Assembly: GCF_005848555.1 (NCBI RefSeq)
Contig: NZ_CP040518.1
Location: forward strand, 3,363,501 to 3,427,500
Length of the DNA: 64,000 bases
Source of the DNA: Blautia sp. SC05B48
GTDB lineage: Bacteria > Bacillota > Clostridia > Lachnospirales > Lachnospiraceae
Direction of reading: 5' to 3'
The notes beneath the pieces are model-generated. The model was not told where the DNA came from. It made no database searches and saw nothing but the letters and a program-made list of their open reading frames with translations. A program made the translations under genes and the position numbers. Of the stretch, positions 24,977 through 33,345 are shown in pieces (position 1 is the stretch's first letter; each line of letters opens with the position of its first letter).

Positions 24977-27622
24977 ATGAATGTCAAAAACAGAAAATGT
25001 ATTCGAAAGCTCAGCTTAAAATCCCTTTATGCGAACCGCCGCCGCAATCTGATCGCCATTTTTGCCATTGCGCTGACAACGATGCTATTTACGTCCATGT
25101 TCACCATTGTCTTGTCGTTGAACGCCAGTTATGAAACCTACCAGTTTCGGCAGGTAGGTGGCTATGCACACGGTACCTTTAAAGATGTTTCCCCCGAGCA
25201 GGCGGAACGTATCGCTGCTCATCCAAAGGTGAAGGCTGCGGGGGCACGGAAGGTGATCGGCATCACTGTGGATGGTGTCTTTTCCAAAACGCCTGCAGAG
25301 ATCAGCTACATGGATGCCAACTGCACCAAATGGAGCTATGCCACCCCTACTACCGGGCGGATGCCCGAAAGCGGCAAAGAAGTAGCCATGGATACGGCAG
25401 CGTTGCAGCTGCTTGGCGTAACGCCGGAGCTGGGCGCCGAGGTCACGGTTTCCTATTCCATCACGGACAAGGATCAAACCGCCTTTACTGTAACAGATAC
25501 CTTTACGCTGGTGGGCTATTGGGAATATGATGAACTAATGCCTGTTCACTACATCAACATCAGCCGTGATTACGCAGATGACATCGAAGCGCAGGCAGTG
25601 AAAACAGGGTTACAGCCTTTCCGCACCGATTTGAATGTCATGCTGGCCTCCAGCACAAATATTCAAGGGCAGATGGAGCAGGTGGATACCGATCTTGGAT
25701 ACACATGGGACAGCTATACCGATCCCAACAGCGTCCGGATCGGCGTCAACTGGGGATATACCTCATCCCAGCTGGAGTCACAGCTCGATCCAGAGCTGAT
25801 GATCGCCATAGCAGCTTTTTTGCTGCTGGTGATTTTCACGGGGTATCTTATCATCTATAACATTTTTCAGATCTCTGTTGCAGGGGATATCCGGTTTTAC
25901 GGACTTCTGAAAACCATTGGCACAACGCCCCGGCAGCTCAAACGTATCATTCGCCAGCAGGCACTTCTGCTTTGTCTGATCGGCATTCCGGCAGGACTGT
26001 TGCTGGGCTACGGCATCGGCGCTGTTCTGGTACCTGTTGTCTTGCGCTCCACCCAGTTGGATGCAGGCATCACCACCATCAGCACTTCGCCTGTGATCTT
26101 CCTTGGTTCCATGCTGTTTGCCCTGTTGACGGTGCTTTTGTCCTGTTCCAAGCCCGGAAAAATGGCAGCCAGGGTCTCTCCGGTAGAGGCTACCAAATAT
26201 ACGGATGCGATACAGACTAAGAAAAAACAGCGCAGCACCCGGGGAGTCAAGCTCCATCAGATGGCCTTTGCCAATCTGGGACGAAACAAGAAAAAGACGG
26301 TGCTGGTGGTGGTGTCTCTGGCACTGTCGGTGACACTGTTCAATGCGCTGTGTGCCTTTGTGGGAGGCTTCAGCATGGAGAAGTATGTATCCTCCATGAC
26401 CTGCGCCGATTTTATCGTCAGCACTCCCGACTACTTCCGTTTCAACCCGGCAGATGAATTCATCACGCCAGAACAGATCGAGGAGATCGCAGCAAACACA
26501 AAGGCCAGTCTTTCCGGCACGGGATATGCTGTGCGAAAAACCGCATACCTGTGGATGACGGAGGATGCTCTGCGGCAAGACTATGCACGGTACGAAAGTG
26601 CCGAGCAGTTGGACAGCCATATGAGCCGCATGGAGCACCGGGGCAATATGGTGATGGGAGATACCAGAATCGAGGCTCTGGATAACAGTCTGTTTGACAA
26701 GCTGCAAGTGTTCGACGGAGATATTTCTCCTATGCTGGAGCCGGACAATAACGCCATTGCCATTGCGGTTTCTTTGGATGATTACGGCAATCTACCCAAT
26801 CCTGAATACTACCCCAAGGTGGGAGACACGATCACGGCTACCTATGCGGATGATGTGAAATATATCGACAGCCGCACCGGGGAACTGTGCAACGAAGACA
26901 CACCGGAGGAGTACCTTCAGGCAAAATTGTATGGGGCCAGAGATGTAGAGTACACGGTCTGCGCCTTGGTAGAACTTCCGAACTCCATGGGTTATCGTTA
27001 TGGTGGTATTGGATATAACGCAGTTTTGCCTGTGGACACCGCACAGAGGGACAGCGGTGGTGCAGTCGTTCCGATGCTCTACCTGTTCGACACAGCGGAC
27101 GAAGCTGACGAGGCCGAAGCAGAGCAATATCTGTCAAAGCTCACGGCCGGTGAGTTTTCGCCCTTGATGTATGAAAGCAAAGCCACGGTTCGCTCTGAGT
27201 TTGCTCAGTTCCGGCAGATGTTCCTTCTGATCGGTGGTATCCTCTGTGCTATCATTGGGCTGGTGGGACTCTTAAATTTCTTCAACGCCATGATGACCGG
27301 TATTCTTTCCCGCCGCCGGGAATTTGCTGTGCTTCAGGCTGTAGGAATGACGCCCCGACAGCTCAAAACCATGCTGATCTACGAGGGGTTGTTTTACGCA
27401 CTGTCTTCCGTAGCGGCGGCCTTTGTGCTTTCACTGGCGGTGGGACCTCTTGCGGGGAAAATGCTGGGCAGTATGTTCTGGTTCTTTGAGTATCGGTTCA
27501 CCGTTCTGCCTGTCCTGCTGACAATTCCGGTATTTCTTCTGCTTGGGTGGCTGATTCCTTGCATGATGTATGATAACGCAGCAAAATGCAGCATTGTAGA
27601 TCAGTTAAGGGATGCTCAATAA
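24977..27622 (+). CDS. FtsX/MacB-type ABC permease, two FtsX domains
   Basis: 881 residues. The N-terminal helix (about 22-42) is followed by an extracellular domain, then three helices (about 270-385), a second long extracellular domain (about 465-740) and three C-terminal helices (about 750-870). The paired pattern FYGLLKTIGTTPRQLKRI and EFAVLQAVGMTPRQLKTML marks the two FtsX cores. GGGAGGTG places ATG 24977. DNA from about 24.9 to 27.6 kb is noticeably richer in G and C than its neighbours, which suggests separate transfer. It ends the four-gene module. Confidence 0.9.
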   Translation: MNVKNRKCIRKLSLKSLYANRRRNLIAIFAIALTTMLFTSMFTIVLSLNASYETYQFRQVGGYAHGTFKDVSPEQAERIAAHPKVKAAGARKVIGITVDGVFSKTPAEISYMDANCTKWSYATPTTGRMPESGKEVAMDTAALQLLGVTPELGAEVTVSYSITDKDQTAFTVTDTFTLVGYWEYDELMPVHYINISRDYADDIEAQAVKTGLQPFRTDLNVMLASSTNIQGQMEQVDTDLGYTWDSYTDPNSVRIGVNWGYTSSQLESQLDPELMIAIAAFLLLVIFTGYLIIYNIFQISVAGDIRFYGLLKTIGTTPRQLKRIIRQQALLLCLIGIPAGLLLGYGIGAVLVPVVLRSTQLDAGITTISTSPVIFLGSMLFALLTVLLSCSKPGKMAARVSPVEATKYTDAIQTKKKQRSTRGVKLHQMAFANLGRNKKKTVLVVVSLALSVTLFNALCAFVGGFSMEKYVSSMTCADFIVSTPDYFRFNPADEFITPEQIEEIAANTKASLSGTGYAVRKTAYLWMTEDALRQDYARYESAEQLDSHMSRMEHRGNMVMGDTRIEALDNSLFDKLQVFDGDISPMLEPDNNAIAIAVSLDDYGNLPNPEYYPKVGDTITATYADDVKYIDSRTGELCNEDTPEEYLQAKLYGARDVEYTVCALVELPNSMGYRYGGIGYNAVLPVDTAQRDSGGAVVPMLYLFDTADEADEAEAEQYLSKLTAGEFSPLMYESKATVRSEFAQFRQMFLLIGGILCAIIGLVGLLNFFNAMMTGILSRRREFAVLQAVGMTPRQLKTMLIYEGLFYALSSVAAAFVLSLAVGPLAGKMLGSMFWFFEYRFTVLPVLLTIPVFLLLGWLIPCMMYDNAAKCSIVDQLRDAQ

Positions 27623-27650
27623 TTGTTAAGCCAAAATTAGCCCTCTGTCA

Positions 27651-27996
27651 ATGAAAAGGCTGAGGGCTGGAATTCAAATAATAATCAAAGTGACCATTAC
27701 ACTGGCCAGCGGCAAGAAACAGGTCATTTCCATTACTGTGCAGAAAACAACGGTAAGAACAACAAAGATCACCGGACTGAAATCAAGCGTGACTGTTGCA
27801 AGGAATAAAAAAACTTACGCTGAAACCAGTCATCAGCCCGATCACTTCCCAGGAGAAAGTTACCTACAGTTCTTCAAATAAGAAGAGCGTGACGCTAAAT
27901 TCCAAGGGCGTGATCACCGGAAAGAAAAAGGGAACAGCCTATATCACAGTGAAATCTGGAAAGATCCGTAAAAAAGTAAAAGTAGTTGTTAAATAA
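27651..27996 (+). pseudogene. Surface-protein remnant with a bacterial Ig-like (BIG2) domain
   Basis: A first frame reads VTITLASGKKQVISITVQKT, then TTKITGLKSSVTVARNKK. It shifts at the A run near 27806-27814 and continues as LTLKPVISPITSQEKVTYSS, then GVITGKKKGTAYITVKS. This is the BIG2 pattern ('V..T.SG..A..ITV', 'GT..IT...'). It is the tail of a secreted or cell-surface protein with no start left. A single-base slip in the A run and N-terminal loss make it non-functional. Confidence 0.7.
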
Positions 27997-28009
27997 AAAT
28001 GATTCAAGC

Positions 28010-28055
28010 AGGAGCTGCCTTTCATGAATACACATGGAATGGCAGCTCCTTTTTT
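28010..28055 (+). terminator. Terminator after the BIG2 remnant
   Basis: GGAGCTGCC (28011-28019) pairs with GGCAGCTCC (28041-28049), with CATG/CATG inside the loop, followed by six T. Confidence 0.9.
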
Positions 28056-28302
28056 CATTTTTTGCATGTAGCTTTATTTGCAGAAGTAGATTACGATATT
28101 AATAGTTGACCAAGAGAGAAGAATGTTTAGATAATATGTTATAGTGATAATGGAAGCATGGTAACAAAAAAAATTATAAAAATAGAAAAAAAGTGCAACC
28201 AAACAGAAAAAAATACGTTCTATATAATAGAAAACATTAATATGGCACACTGCAAATAACCTATCTGCATAAAAACACTAATATACAGGGGAGAAATGTG
28301 AT

Positions 28303-28857
28303 ATGGAAGATATACATATTATAAATTTATTTTTAGAAAGATCAGAAGATGCAATTCGCCAGGTAGAAGTAAAGTACGAAAAATTTTGCTTTAAGATTGC
28401 ATGGAATATTTTATATAACACAGAAGATTCAGAAGAATGCGTAAATGATACGTGGCTGATAACGTGGAATAAGATTCCGCCCAAAACGCCAACAAAATTA
28501 TCTGCATTTCTTGGAAAAATAACCAGAAATTTGGCATTGGACAATTTCAGAAAGAAAAATGCTTCAAAAAGAGCAGATACACATATGATGGATATTTGTG
28601 GTGAAGTGGAAAAACTGGAAAATATAATAAAGGATTATGTGGAAGAGGATATAAAGAAAAAGGAAATTTTGAATATTTTAGAAAAATTTTTAAGTGATTT
28701 AAAAGCAGGAGACAGGGATATTTTTGTCAGGCGATATTGGTATATGGATAATATTAAAGACATTGCAAAAAGACATGGATGCTCTGAGACTAAAATTAAA
28801 TCCAGTCTTTTTCGAAGCAGAAACAGATTATGGGAAGAGGTGAAAGAAATCATATGA
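28303..28857 (+). CDS. ECF-type RNA polymerase sigma factor
   Basis: 184 residues. Region 2 (about 10-85) includes YNTEDSEECVNDTWLITWNK and FLGKITRNLALDNFRKK. Region 4 (about 130-180) ends with an HTH, DIAKRHGCSETKIKSSLFRS. GGGGAGAAATGTGAT precedes ATG 28303. Its stop overlaps the next gene's start (ATGA), so it is translationally coupled to its likely anti-sigma protein. It probably activates its own promoter and unknown targets in response to an envelope signal. Confidence 0.9.
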   Translation: MEDIHIINLFLERSEDAIRQVEVKYEKFCFKIAWNILYNTEDSEECVNDTWLITWNKIPPKTPTKLSAFLGKITRNLALDNFRKKNASKRADTHMMDICGEVEKLENIIKDYVEEDIKKKEILNILEKFLSDLKAGDRDIFVRRYWYMDNIKDIAKRHGCSETKIKSSLFRSRNRLWEEVKEII

Positions 28858-29933
28858 AAAAAGAAAACAATTTTTTGGATCTGATGGGAGAAATAGATGA
28901 AAAATTTGTTTACGAAGCTTCCTTGCCATGGAAAAAGCGAAATGTTAATTTGAAATTTAAATTAGCAAAGATTGCAGCAGCAGGAGTTGTAATAGCATTA
29001 TTGATAGGAGGTTTGGGACATCCGCATGAGATAAAGGCGGCCTGGGAACAGATTACTTCGTGGATTCAAACTGCATTGGGGATTAATGAAAATGTAGAAT
29101 CATATATAGATAGTGTTGGAAAAACGATTACTAAAAATGGAATTTCTATTACGTTAGATGAAATTGCTGCTGATAAGGAGAATTTATGGGTGGCAATATC
29201 TGATAATATAAATGATTCAAAAGAAAAAGAGACTATTCTACTAACAGAAGTGGAGATAAATGGAAAAGCGGCACAGTTAGATGGAACATATGCTCTGGAG
29301 AAAAAGGAGAACGGAGCAGATGGTCAGGTTTGTCATTATAGGTTGGAAGATACAACTATTAAAGATAATACAGCAGATATAAAAATGAAAGTATGGTTAT
29401 TTGATCCAACAGAAATGGATACTGCAGATACAGAAGATACGGATGACTATATTTTTGAATTTTCATCAAATTGGGAAGAACTGGAGAAGAATACCATAAA
29501 TGTAAATGTGAATAAAAAAATAAAGATATCTCCAAATCAAAATCTGACGATTTCAAAAATGAACTTAAACGATTTGGCAAGTACAATTTATGGAAATTTG
29601 GATAATAAAGAATATGAAGATTATTATTTAATAGGAACCGACGATAAAGAAAATCAGGGGCTTTATAGAATGACAAATTATGGAGACACAGAGACTGTGT
29701 TTGAAGAAAGCAGAAATAATACAAAATATAAAGGAATTTCTCCAGATGCTAAAACGGTGACATTAGAATTATATGTAAATAAAGAAGAAAAAAACAGAAC
29801 AACATATAAAAAATATGAAACAGGAACAGAAGATACTTACGGAGAAGGCGAAGGACGTGTTTATGAAAGTGATGAAGATCCTCTGGATTTATATAGCCCA
29901 GTGGAAGGAAAAATAGAAATTAGAATCAGATGA
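28854..29933 (+). CDS. Membrane-anchored anti-sigma-like protein (DUF4179-type)
   Basis: 359 residues. A short cytosolic N-terminus (MKKENNFLDLMGEIDEKFV) would bind the sigma factor. One helix follows (about 45-63, KIAAAGVVIALLIGGLG), then a large extracellular domain in which GISITLDEIAADKENLWVAI is the DUF4179 pattern seen in partners of ECF sigma factors. The C-terminal part is rich in Asp, Glu and Thr. ATG 28854 overlaps the sigma stop by four bases. Role as anti-sigma factor is inferred from the position and layout. Confidence 0.75.
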   Translation: MKKENNFLDLMGEIDEKFVYEASLPWKKRNVNLKFKLAKIAAAGVVIALLIGGLGHPHEIKAAWEQITSWIQTALGINENVESYIDSVGKTITKNGISITLDEIAADKENLWVAISDNINDSKEKETILLTEVEINGKAAQLDGTYALEKKENGADGQVCHYRLEDTTIKDNTADIKMKVWLFDPTEMDTADTEDTDDYIFEFSSNWEELEKNTINVNVNKKIKISPNQNLTISKMNLNDLASTIYGNLDNKEYEDYYLIGTDDKENQGLYRMTNYGDTETVFEESRNNTKYKGISPDAKTVTLELYVNKEEKNRTTYKKYETGTEDTYGEGEGRVYESDEDPLDLYSPVEGKIEIRIR

Positions 29934-30138
29934 CAAAAGAATAGTTTGATCGAAGAGAGGGATGAGATACCGCAATTGGATATTTTTACTGTAAAGATAA
30001 AAAAAATAACAATAAAATGTTTGGTGGTACATTTAAGATTCGTATAAATAAAAATGGTAAAATTACATTTCCATAAGTAATAAGAGAAGTTGATCAAATC
30101 TTTGAAAATCGAAAATACAAAATATAGCAAAAGTGCGA

Positions 30139-30167
30139 TTGACGCCAACAATATCTTGCGTTAATAT
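30139..30167 (+). promoter_or_regulatory. Consensus promoter of a structured leader
   Basis: TTGACG (30139-30144), a 17-base spacer and TAATAT (30162-30167), again followed by GATTAT as at 22431. The 29,934-30,138 stretch before it shows only short decayed coding pieces. Confidence 0.8.
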
Positions 30168-30172
30168 GATTA

Positions 30173-30318
30173 TGAGATTTGTATTTGTATCTGTAGACAC
30201 AGATAAGAAACGCTGGTTCCGGATCTGACCGGAAGTAAAACATTAAGGAGCCAAAAGCCTCCTGCCTTTGTAATGAATAAGGTCATTTAGAATGAAAATT
30301 TCTAAATGGCCTTTTTTT
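30173..30318 (+). ncRNA. Structured leader RNA or small RNA
   Basis: From the promoter's expected start to the terminator there are three perfect short hairpins in a row: ATCTGT/ACAGAT (30189-30204), TTCCGG/CCGGAA (30217-30234) and AGGAG/CTCCT (30246-30263). The terminator stem follows. No start codon with a ribosome site lies inside. It is either a regulatory leader of the SSB operon or an independent RNA of about 145 bases. No known family is recognised. Confidence 0.5.
30281..30318 (+). terminator. Terminator ending the structured leader
   Basis: GGTCATTTAGAA (30281-30292) pairs with TTCTAAATGGCC (30300-30311) with one wobble, followed by seven T. Confidence 0.88.
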
Positions 30319-30416
30319 GTTGCAAAAATATGGCAGACAACAAGTACAGATCAGCAAATAAGGAAAGGAGGATCACAAAAAAAACACAAGGAAACTCAGA
30401 ATGCAAGGAGGGTGTT

Positions 30417-30725
30417 ATGAAACGAAAAAAGATGGAAAAGGAGGTCGTGCACCTTCTTGAATGGATTATCGAATATCCAGGAGTATGGCAGATTGTATGT
30501 AATCCAGATGGAAAGGAAACTTCGCCTGAATCCTTTAAGATGGCATATGATATGCTGGTCAAAAAATCTCTGTTTTATCTGATACCGGTATTGTTTGCAA
30601 CACATCCGGGAGAAGAATCACTGGAGATGGCGAAAAATTTATGTACGGCTGACTCTGCTGCCCGCGAGATCCGAAAAAATGGTATGGGAGCATTAGTCAA
30701 ATGTATGCGGGAACATCTGGAATGA
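30417..30725 (+). CDS. Integrative-element hypothetical protein
   Basis: 102 residues, soluble, mostly helical, beginning MKRKKMEKEVVHLLEWIIEY. AAGGAGGGTG precedes ATG 30417, which is a better start than the earlier frame opening in the terminator. It lies 36 bases before an SSB gene and appears to be co-transcribed with it, so a role in element transfer or replication is possible. No recognised motif. Confidence 0.55.
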   Translation: MKRKKMEKEVVHLLEWIIEYPGVWQIVCNPDGKETSPESFKMAYDMLVKKSLFYLIPVLFATHPGEESLEMAKNLCTADSAAREIRKNGMGALVKCMREHLE

Positions 30726-30761
30726 AACTGGAAAACTTTATAAAGTTATGGGAGGACAATT

Positions 30762-31421
30762 ATGAACAAATCAATCATGATGGGACGAGTAGTAAATGAG
30801 CCTGATTTACGCTACACACAGACAGAGAATGGAGAACTTGCCATCGCAAACTTTCGCTTGGCGGTAAACCGGAAATTTGTACGAAGAGGAGATCCGGAAG
30901 CAGATTTCTTCAGCTGTACGGCTTTTGGCCGAAAAGCAGAGTTCGCGGAAAAATATCTGTTTAAGGGGATTAAGATTCTGGTAGAAGGTCGTATGCAGAA
31001 TGACAACTACAAGAATCGGGCTGGTGAAAATGTCTACGGCATGCGGCTTATGATTGAAGAGATTTCTTTTGCAGAAAGTAAGAAAGCTTTAGAATCTGGA
31101 AATGACGAACGGGAAGAACCGGAAAGAGAAACAAGGGCATCTTCTAATCGAAACTGTTCTGACCGTGCAGAAAACCAGCGTTCAGCTTCCAAAAGCACCA
31201 GAAGTGAAAGAGCAACAGAAATGGATGACCGCGACTATGACAGAGAACGTGAAGCTGGAAGGTACAGAAGCAATACCAGGGCAGGTGCATCAGATGACAG
31301 ACGGAGATCAAATTCTGGAGGGACAAGATCCAGAGGAACTTCGGCAAGAAGCCGGGAGCGTAGTCAGGATATTGATGACCGGTACATGGAAACAGATGAT
31401 GAAAAACTGGATTTTGACTGA
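30762..31421 (+). CDS. ssb: Single-stranded DNA-binding protein of a mobile element
   Basis: 219 residues. The OB fold (about 1-108) begins MNKSIMMGRVVNEPDLRY and includes FRLAVNRKF and FFSCTAFGRKAEFAEKYLFK. The C-terminal tail is long, highly charged and low-complexity (Arg, Asp, Glu, Ser), ending DDEKLDFD, an acidic tip comparable to the DDDIPF tip of housekeeping SSBs that recruits repair proteins. GGGAGG precedes ATG 30762. Such long-tailed SSBs are typical of conjugative elements. A second, truncated copy lies at 38799. Confidence 0.9.
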   Translation: MNKSIMMGRVVNEPDLRYTQTENGELAIANFRLAVNRKFVRRGDPEADFFSCTAFGRKAEFAEKYLFKGIKILVEGRMQNDNYKNRAGENVYGMRLMIEEISFAESKKALESGNDEREEPERETRASSNRNCSDRAENQRSASKSTRSERATEMDDRDYDREREAGRYRSNTRAGASDDRRRSNSGGTRSRGTSARSRERSQDIDDRYMETDDEKLDFD

Positions 31422-31444
31422 GCAAATCATAGGAGAAAATGCTT

Positions 31445-31984
31445 ATGATGGAGAAAATGAACAAATGGTTGTCTGCACATAAAAAGCTGTGCGTGATAAC
31501 TGGAATTTTTGGTCTATTAGTATCACCATTTTTATGGCCGGTATTTCTGGCAGTGATTATACATTCCCTTTCACTGGTCATTCCGGTTGCAGCAGGACTG
31601 TTTTTCTATGAAAAATTTATTATGAAAAAGGACAAGGAGGAAACGAATGAGAATGATGATGACAACAAACAGCAAAAGAACCATGCAGATGCCCGTAAAG
31701 TACATGCAGATGCTGAAAAGACCGAGGATTTACCGAAAAATCATGAGAAGGGATCGGAAACGGTAAATTTCGATAATCAGGAGAAGCAGGCAAGATGCAG
31801 GGCACAGGCTGCCATATGGTACGAAAAGGAAGGCTTTGAGCGGATCCAGGCGATTCGGAAAACTCTGGAATCTGAAAATCGAAACCGTTTTTCAGTAAAC
31901 AGGGAAGGAATCTGCAGTATTTCCATTGGAAAAAGGCATTTGGAACCGAACTTCCGACAAACGGAGGCCTGGATGTGGAACTGA
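31445..31984 (+). CDS. Membrane protein of an integrative element, probably fused at its C-terminus
   Basis: About 179 residues. Two helices form a hairpin near the N-terminus (about 15-33 and 36-53), followed by a charged Asp/Lys/Glu-rich linker and a helical end (CRAQAAIWYEKEGFERIQAI). AGGAG at 31431 fits ATG 31445. The last 25 or so residues (from about SISIGKRHLEP) are read from DNA whose other frame encodes RecD2, so the native C-terminus was lost in a deletion that joined this gene to recD2. Function unknown. Confidence 0.5.
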   Translation: MMEKMNKWLSAHKKLCVITGIFGLLVSPFLWPVFLAVIIHSLSLVIPVAAGLFFYEKFIMKKDKEETNENDDDNKQQKNHADARKVHADAEKTEDLPKNHEKGSETVNFDNQEKQARCRAQAAIWYEKEGFERIQAIRKTLESENRNRFSVNREGICSISIGKRHLEPNFRQTEAWMWN

Positions 31985-32577
31985 CGGGAGACTGGAAACC
32001 CACAAAATATGGAATGCAGTATAGTGTGAGCAATTTTTCAGTAACCATGCCAACCACAAAAGAAGGTATTCGGACTTATTTGTCGTCATCCCTGATCAAA
32101 GGGATCGGACCGGCAATGGCAGCCCGCATCGTAGAAACGTTTGGGGAAGACACACTGAATGTTTTTAATGACAGCCCGGAGAAACTTCTTCAGGTAAAAG
32201 GAATTACGCAGAAACGCTTAGATGATATTCTGGAAGGATATCAAAAAAGCAGTTCCATCCGGGAACTGATGATATATTTGTCCCCTTTTGGGGTGACTCC
32301 TGCAAAAGTTTCAAAAATACAGGAGAAATTTGGCCCTGCTGCAGTTATGATCGTGAAGGAGGAGCCTTTCCGGCTCTGTGAGGTTCATGGATTTGGATTT
32401 CTGACTGTTGACCAGATTGCAGTAAAGGCAAAACATTTCCGTGCAGACGATCCCCTTCGCATTAAGGCTGCTATTTTGCATTCAGCAGGTCATACCGGTG
32501 TGGTACTGCTTTGCCGTGAGATAAGCATACGAAAATCGGAAGAAAAAGGCATTGAGGGGAAATTGAGCTGGAATTGA
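31936..32577 (+). pseudogene. RecD2-type helicase, internal fragment
   Basis: The frame reads AFGTELPTNGGLDVELTGDW, then KEGIRTYLSSSLIKGIGPAM (helix-hairpin-helix), LLQVKGITQKRLDDILEGYQ, and FRLCEVHGFGFLTVDQIA. This is the N-terminal OB/HhH region of RecD2/TraA-like SF1B helicases. The first roughly 40 residues are missing. After DDPLRIKAAILHSAG the sequence changes to a short unrelated tail that stops at 32577, so both helicase domains (over 500 residues) are gone. It overlaps the preceding gene in another frame. Confidence 0.8.
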
Positions 32578-32618
32578 GAAAAAAAATATATTGTGCTTAC
32601 GTTCTTCATGTACTCTTG

Positions 32619-32648
32619 TTGTGATTTCATTGTTTTTTATCGTATAAT
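32619..32648 (+). promoter_or_regulatory. Promoter of the third two-component system
   Basis: TTGTGA (32619-32624), an 18-base spacer and TATAAT (32643-32648). The response-regulator ATG at 32671 follows after GGAGGTGG. Confidence 0.6.
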
Positions 32649-32670
32649 ATGGATACTGGAGGTGGTTTGG

Positions 32671-33345
32671 ATGAAATACAAGATTTTAGTTGTCGATGAT
32701 GATAAAGAATTGGTGAAAATGCTTTGTAGTTATTTTAATATGAAACAATATGAAACCATTACGGCTACAGATGGAATGGAAGCATTAAATAAAATAAAAA
32801 TGAAACCGGATATTATTTTATTGGATATCAACATGCCACGTATGGATGGGATTGAAGTATGTCGTCTGATACGCAGTAAAGTGTTATGTCCGATTTTGTT
32901 TCTAACAGCAAGAGTTGATGAAGATGATAAAATTAATGGGTTGCTTTCGGGTGGGGATGATTATATTACGAAACCATTTAGTCTTCGGGAGTTGGAAGCA
33001 AGGATTGTCACAAACATAAAGAGAGAAGAAAGGCATCAACAAAAAACGGAATACCGTTTCATGGATGAAATGCTGATTGATTATTCTGAAAAAATAGTAG
33101 CTATAGCCGGACACAAGATGGAGTTCACAAAAATTGAATATCAGATTATTGAATTCTTATCCATGCATCCGGGGCAGGTGTTTGATAAAGAACGTATATA
33201 TGCACAAGTCTGTGGATATGATGCGGAAGGGGACAGTAGAACGATAACGGAATTAGTACGGCGTATAAGGAAAAAAATAGCGGATTATTCAGAAAAAGAA
33301 TACATAGAAACTGTATGGGGGATTGGATACCGATGGAAAAAATAA
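32671..33345 (+). CDS. OmpR/VanR-type response regulator
   Basis: 224 residues. The receiver has D9-D11, phosphoacceptor D52 in IILLDINMPRMDG and YITKPF. The winged-helix domain ends RTITELVRRIRKKIADYSEK and WGIGYRWKK. GGAGGTGG places ATG 32671; the longer frame runs through the promoter. It overlaps its kinase gene by 13 bases. It heads a five-gene cluster with an ABC-2 exporter. Confidence 0.92.
   Translation: MKYKILVVDDDKELVKMLCSYFNMKQYETITATDGMEALNKIKMKPDIILLDINMPRMDGIEVCRLIRSKVLCPILFLTARVDEDDKINGLLSGGDDYITKPFSLRELEARIVTNIKREERHQQKTEYRFMDEMLIDYSEKIVAIAGHKMEFTKIEYQIIEFLSMHPGQVFDKERIYAQVCGYDAEGDSRTITELVRRIRKKIADYSEKEYIETVWGIGYRWKK

Noticed and set aside
25778-26707. Open frame antisense to the FtsX-type permease (309 codons)
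   Set aside because: No ribosome site or recognisable domain; a product of the GC-rich codon use of the permease gene.
31102-31482. Open frame overlapping the SSB tail in another frame
   Set aside because: It lies within the low-complexity SSB tail, has no good ribosome site, and the SSB frame ends properly at an acidic tip.
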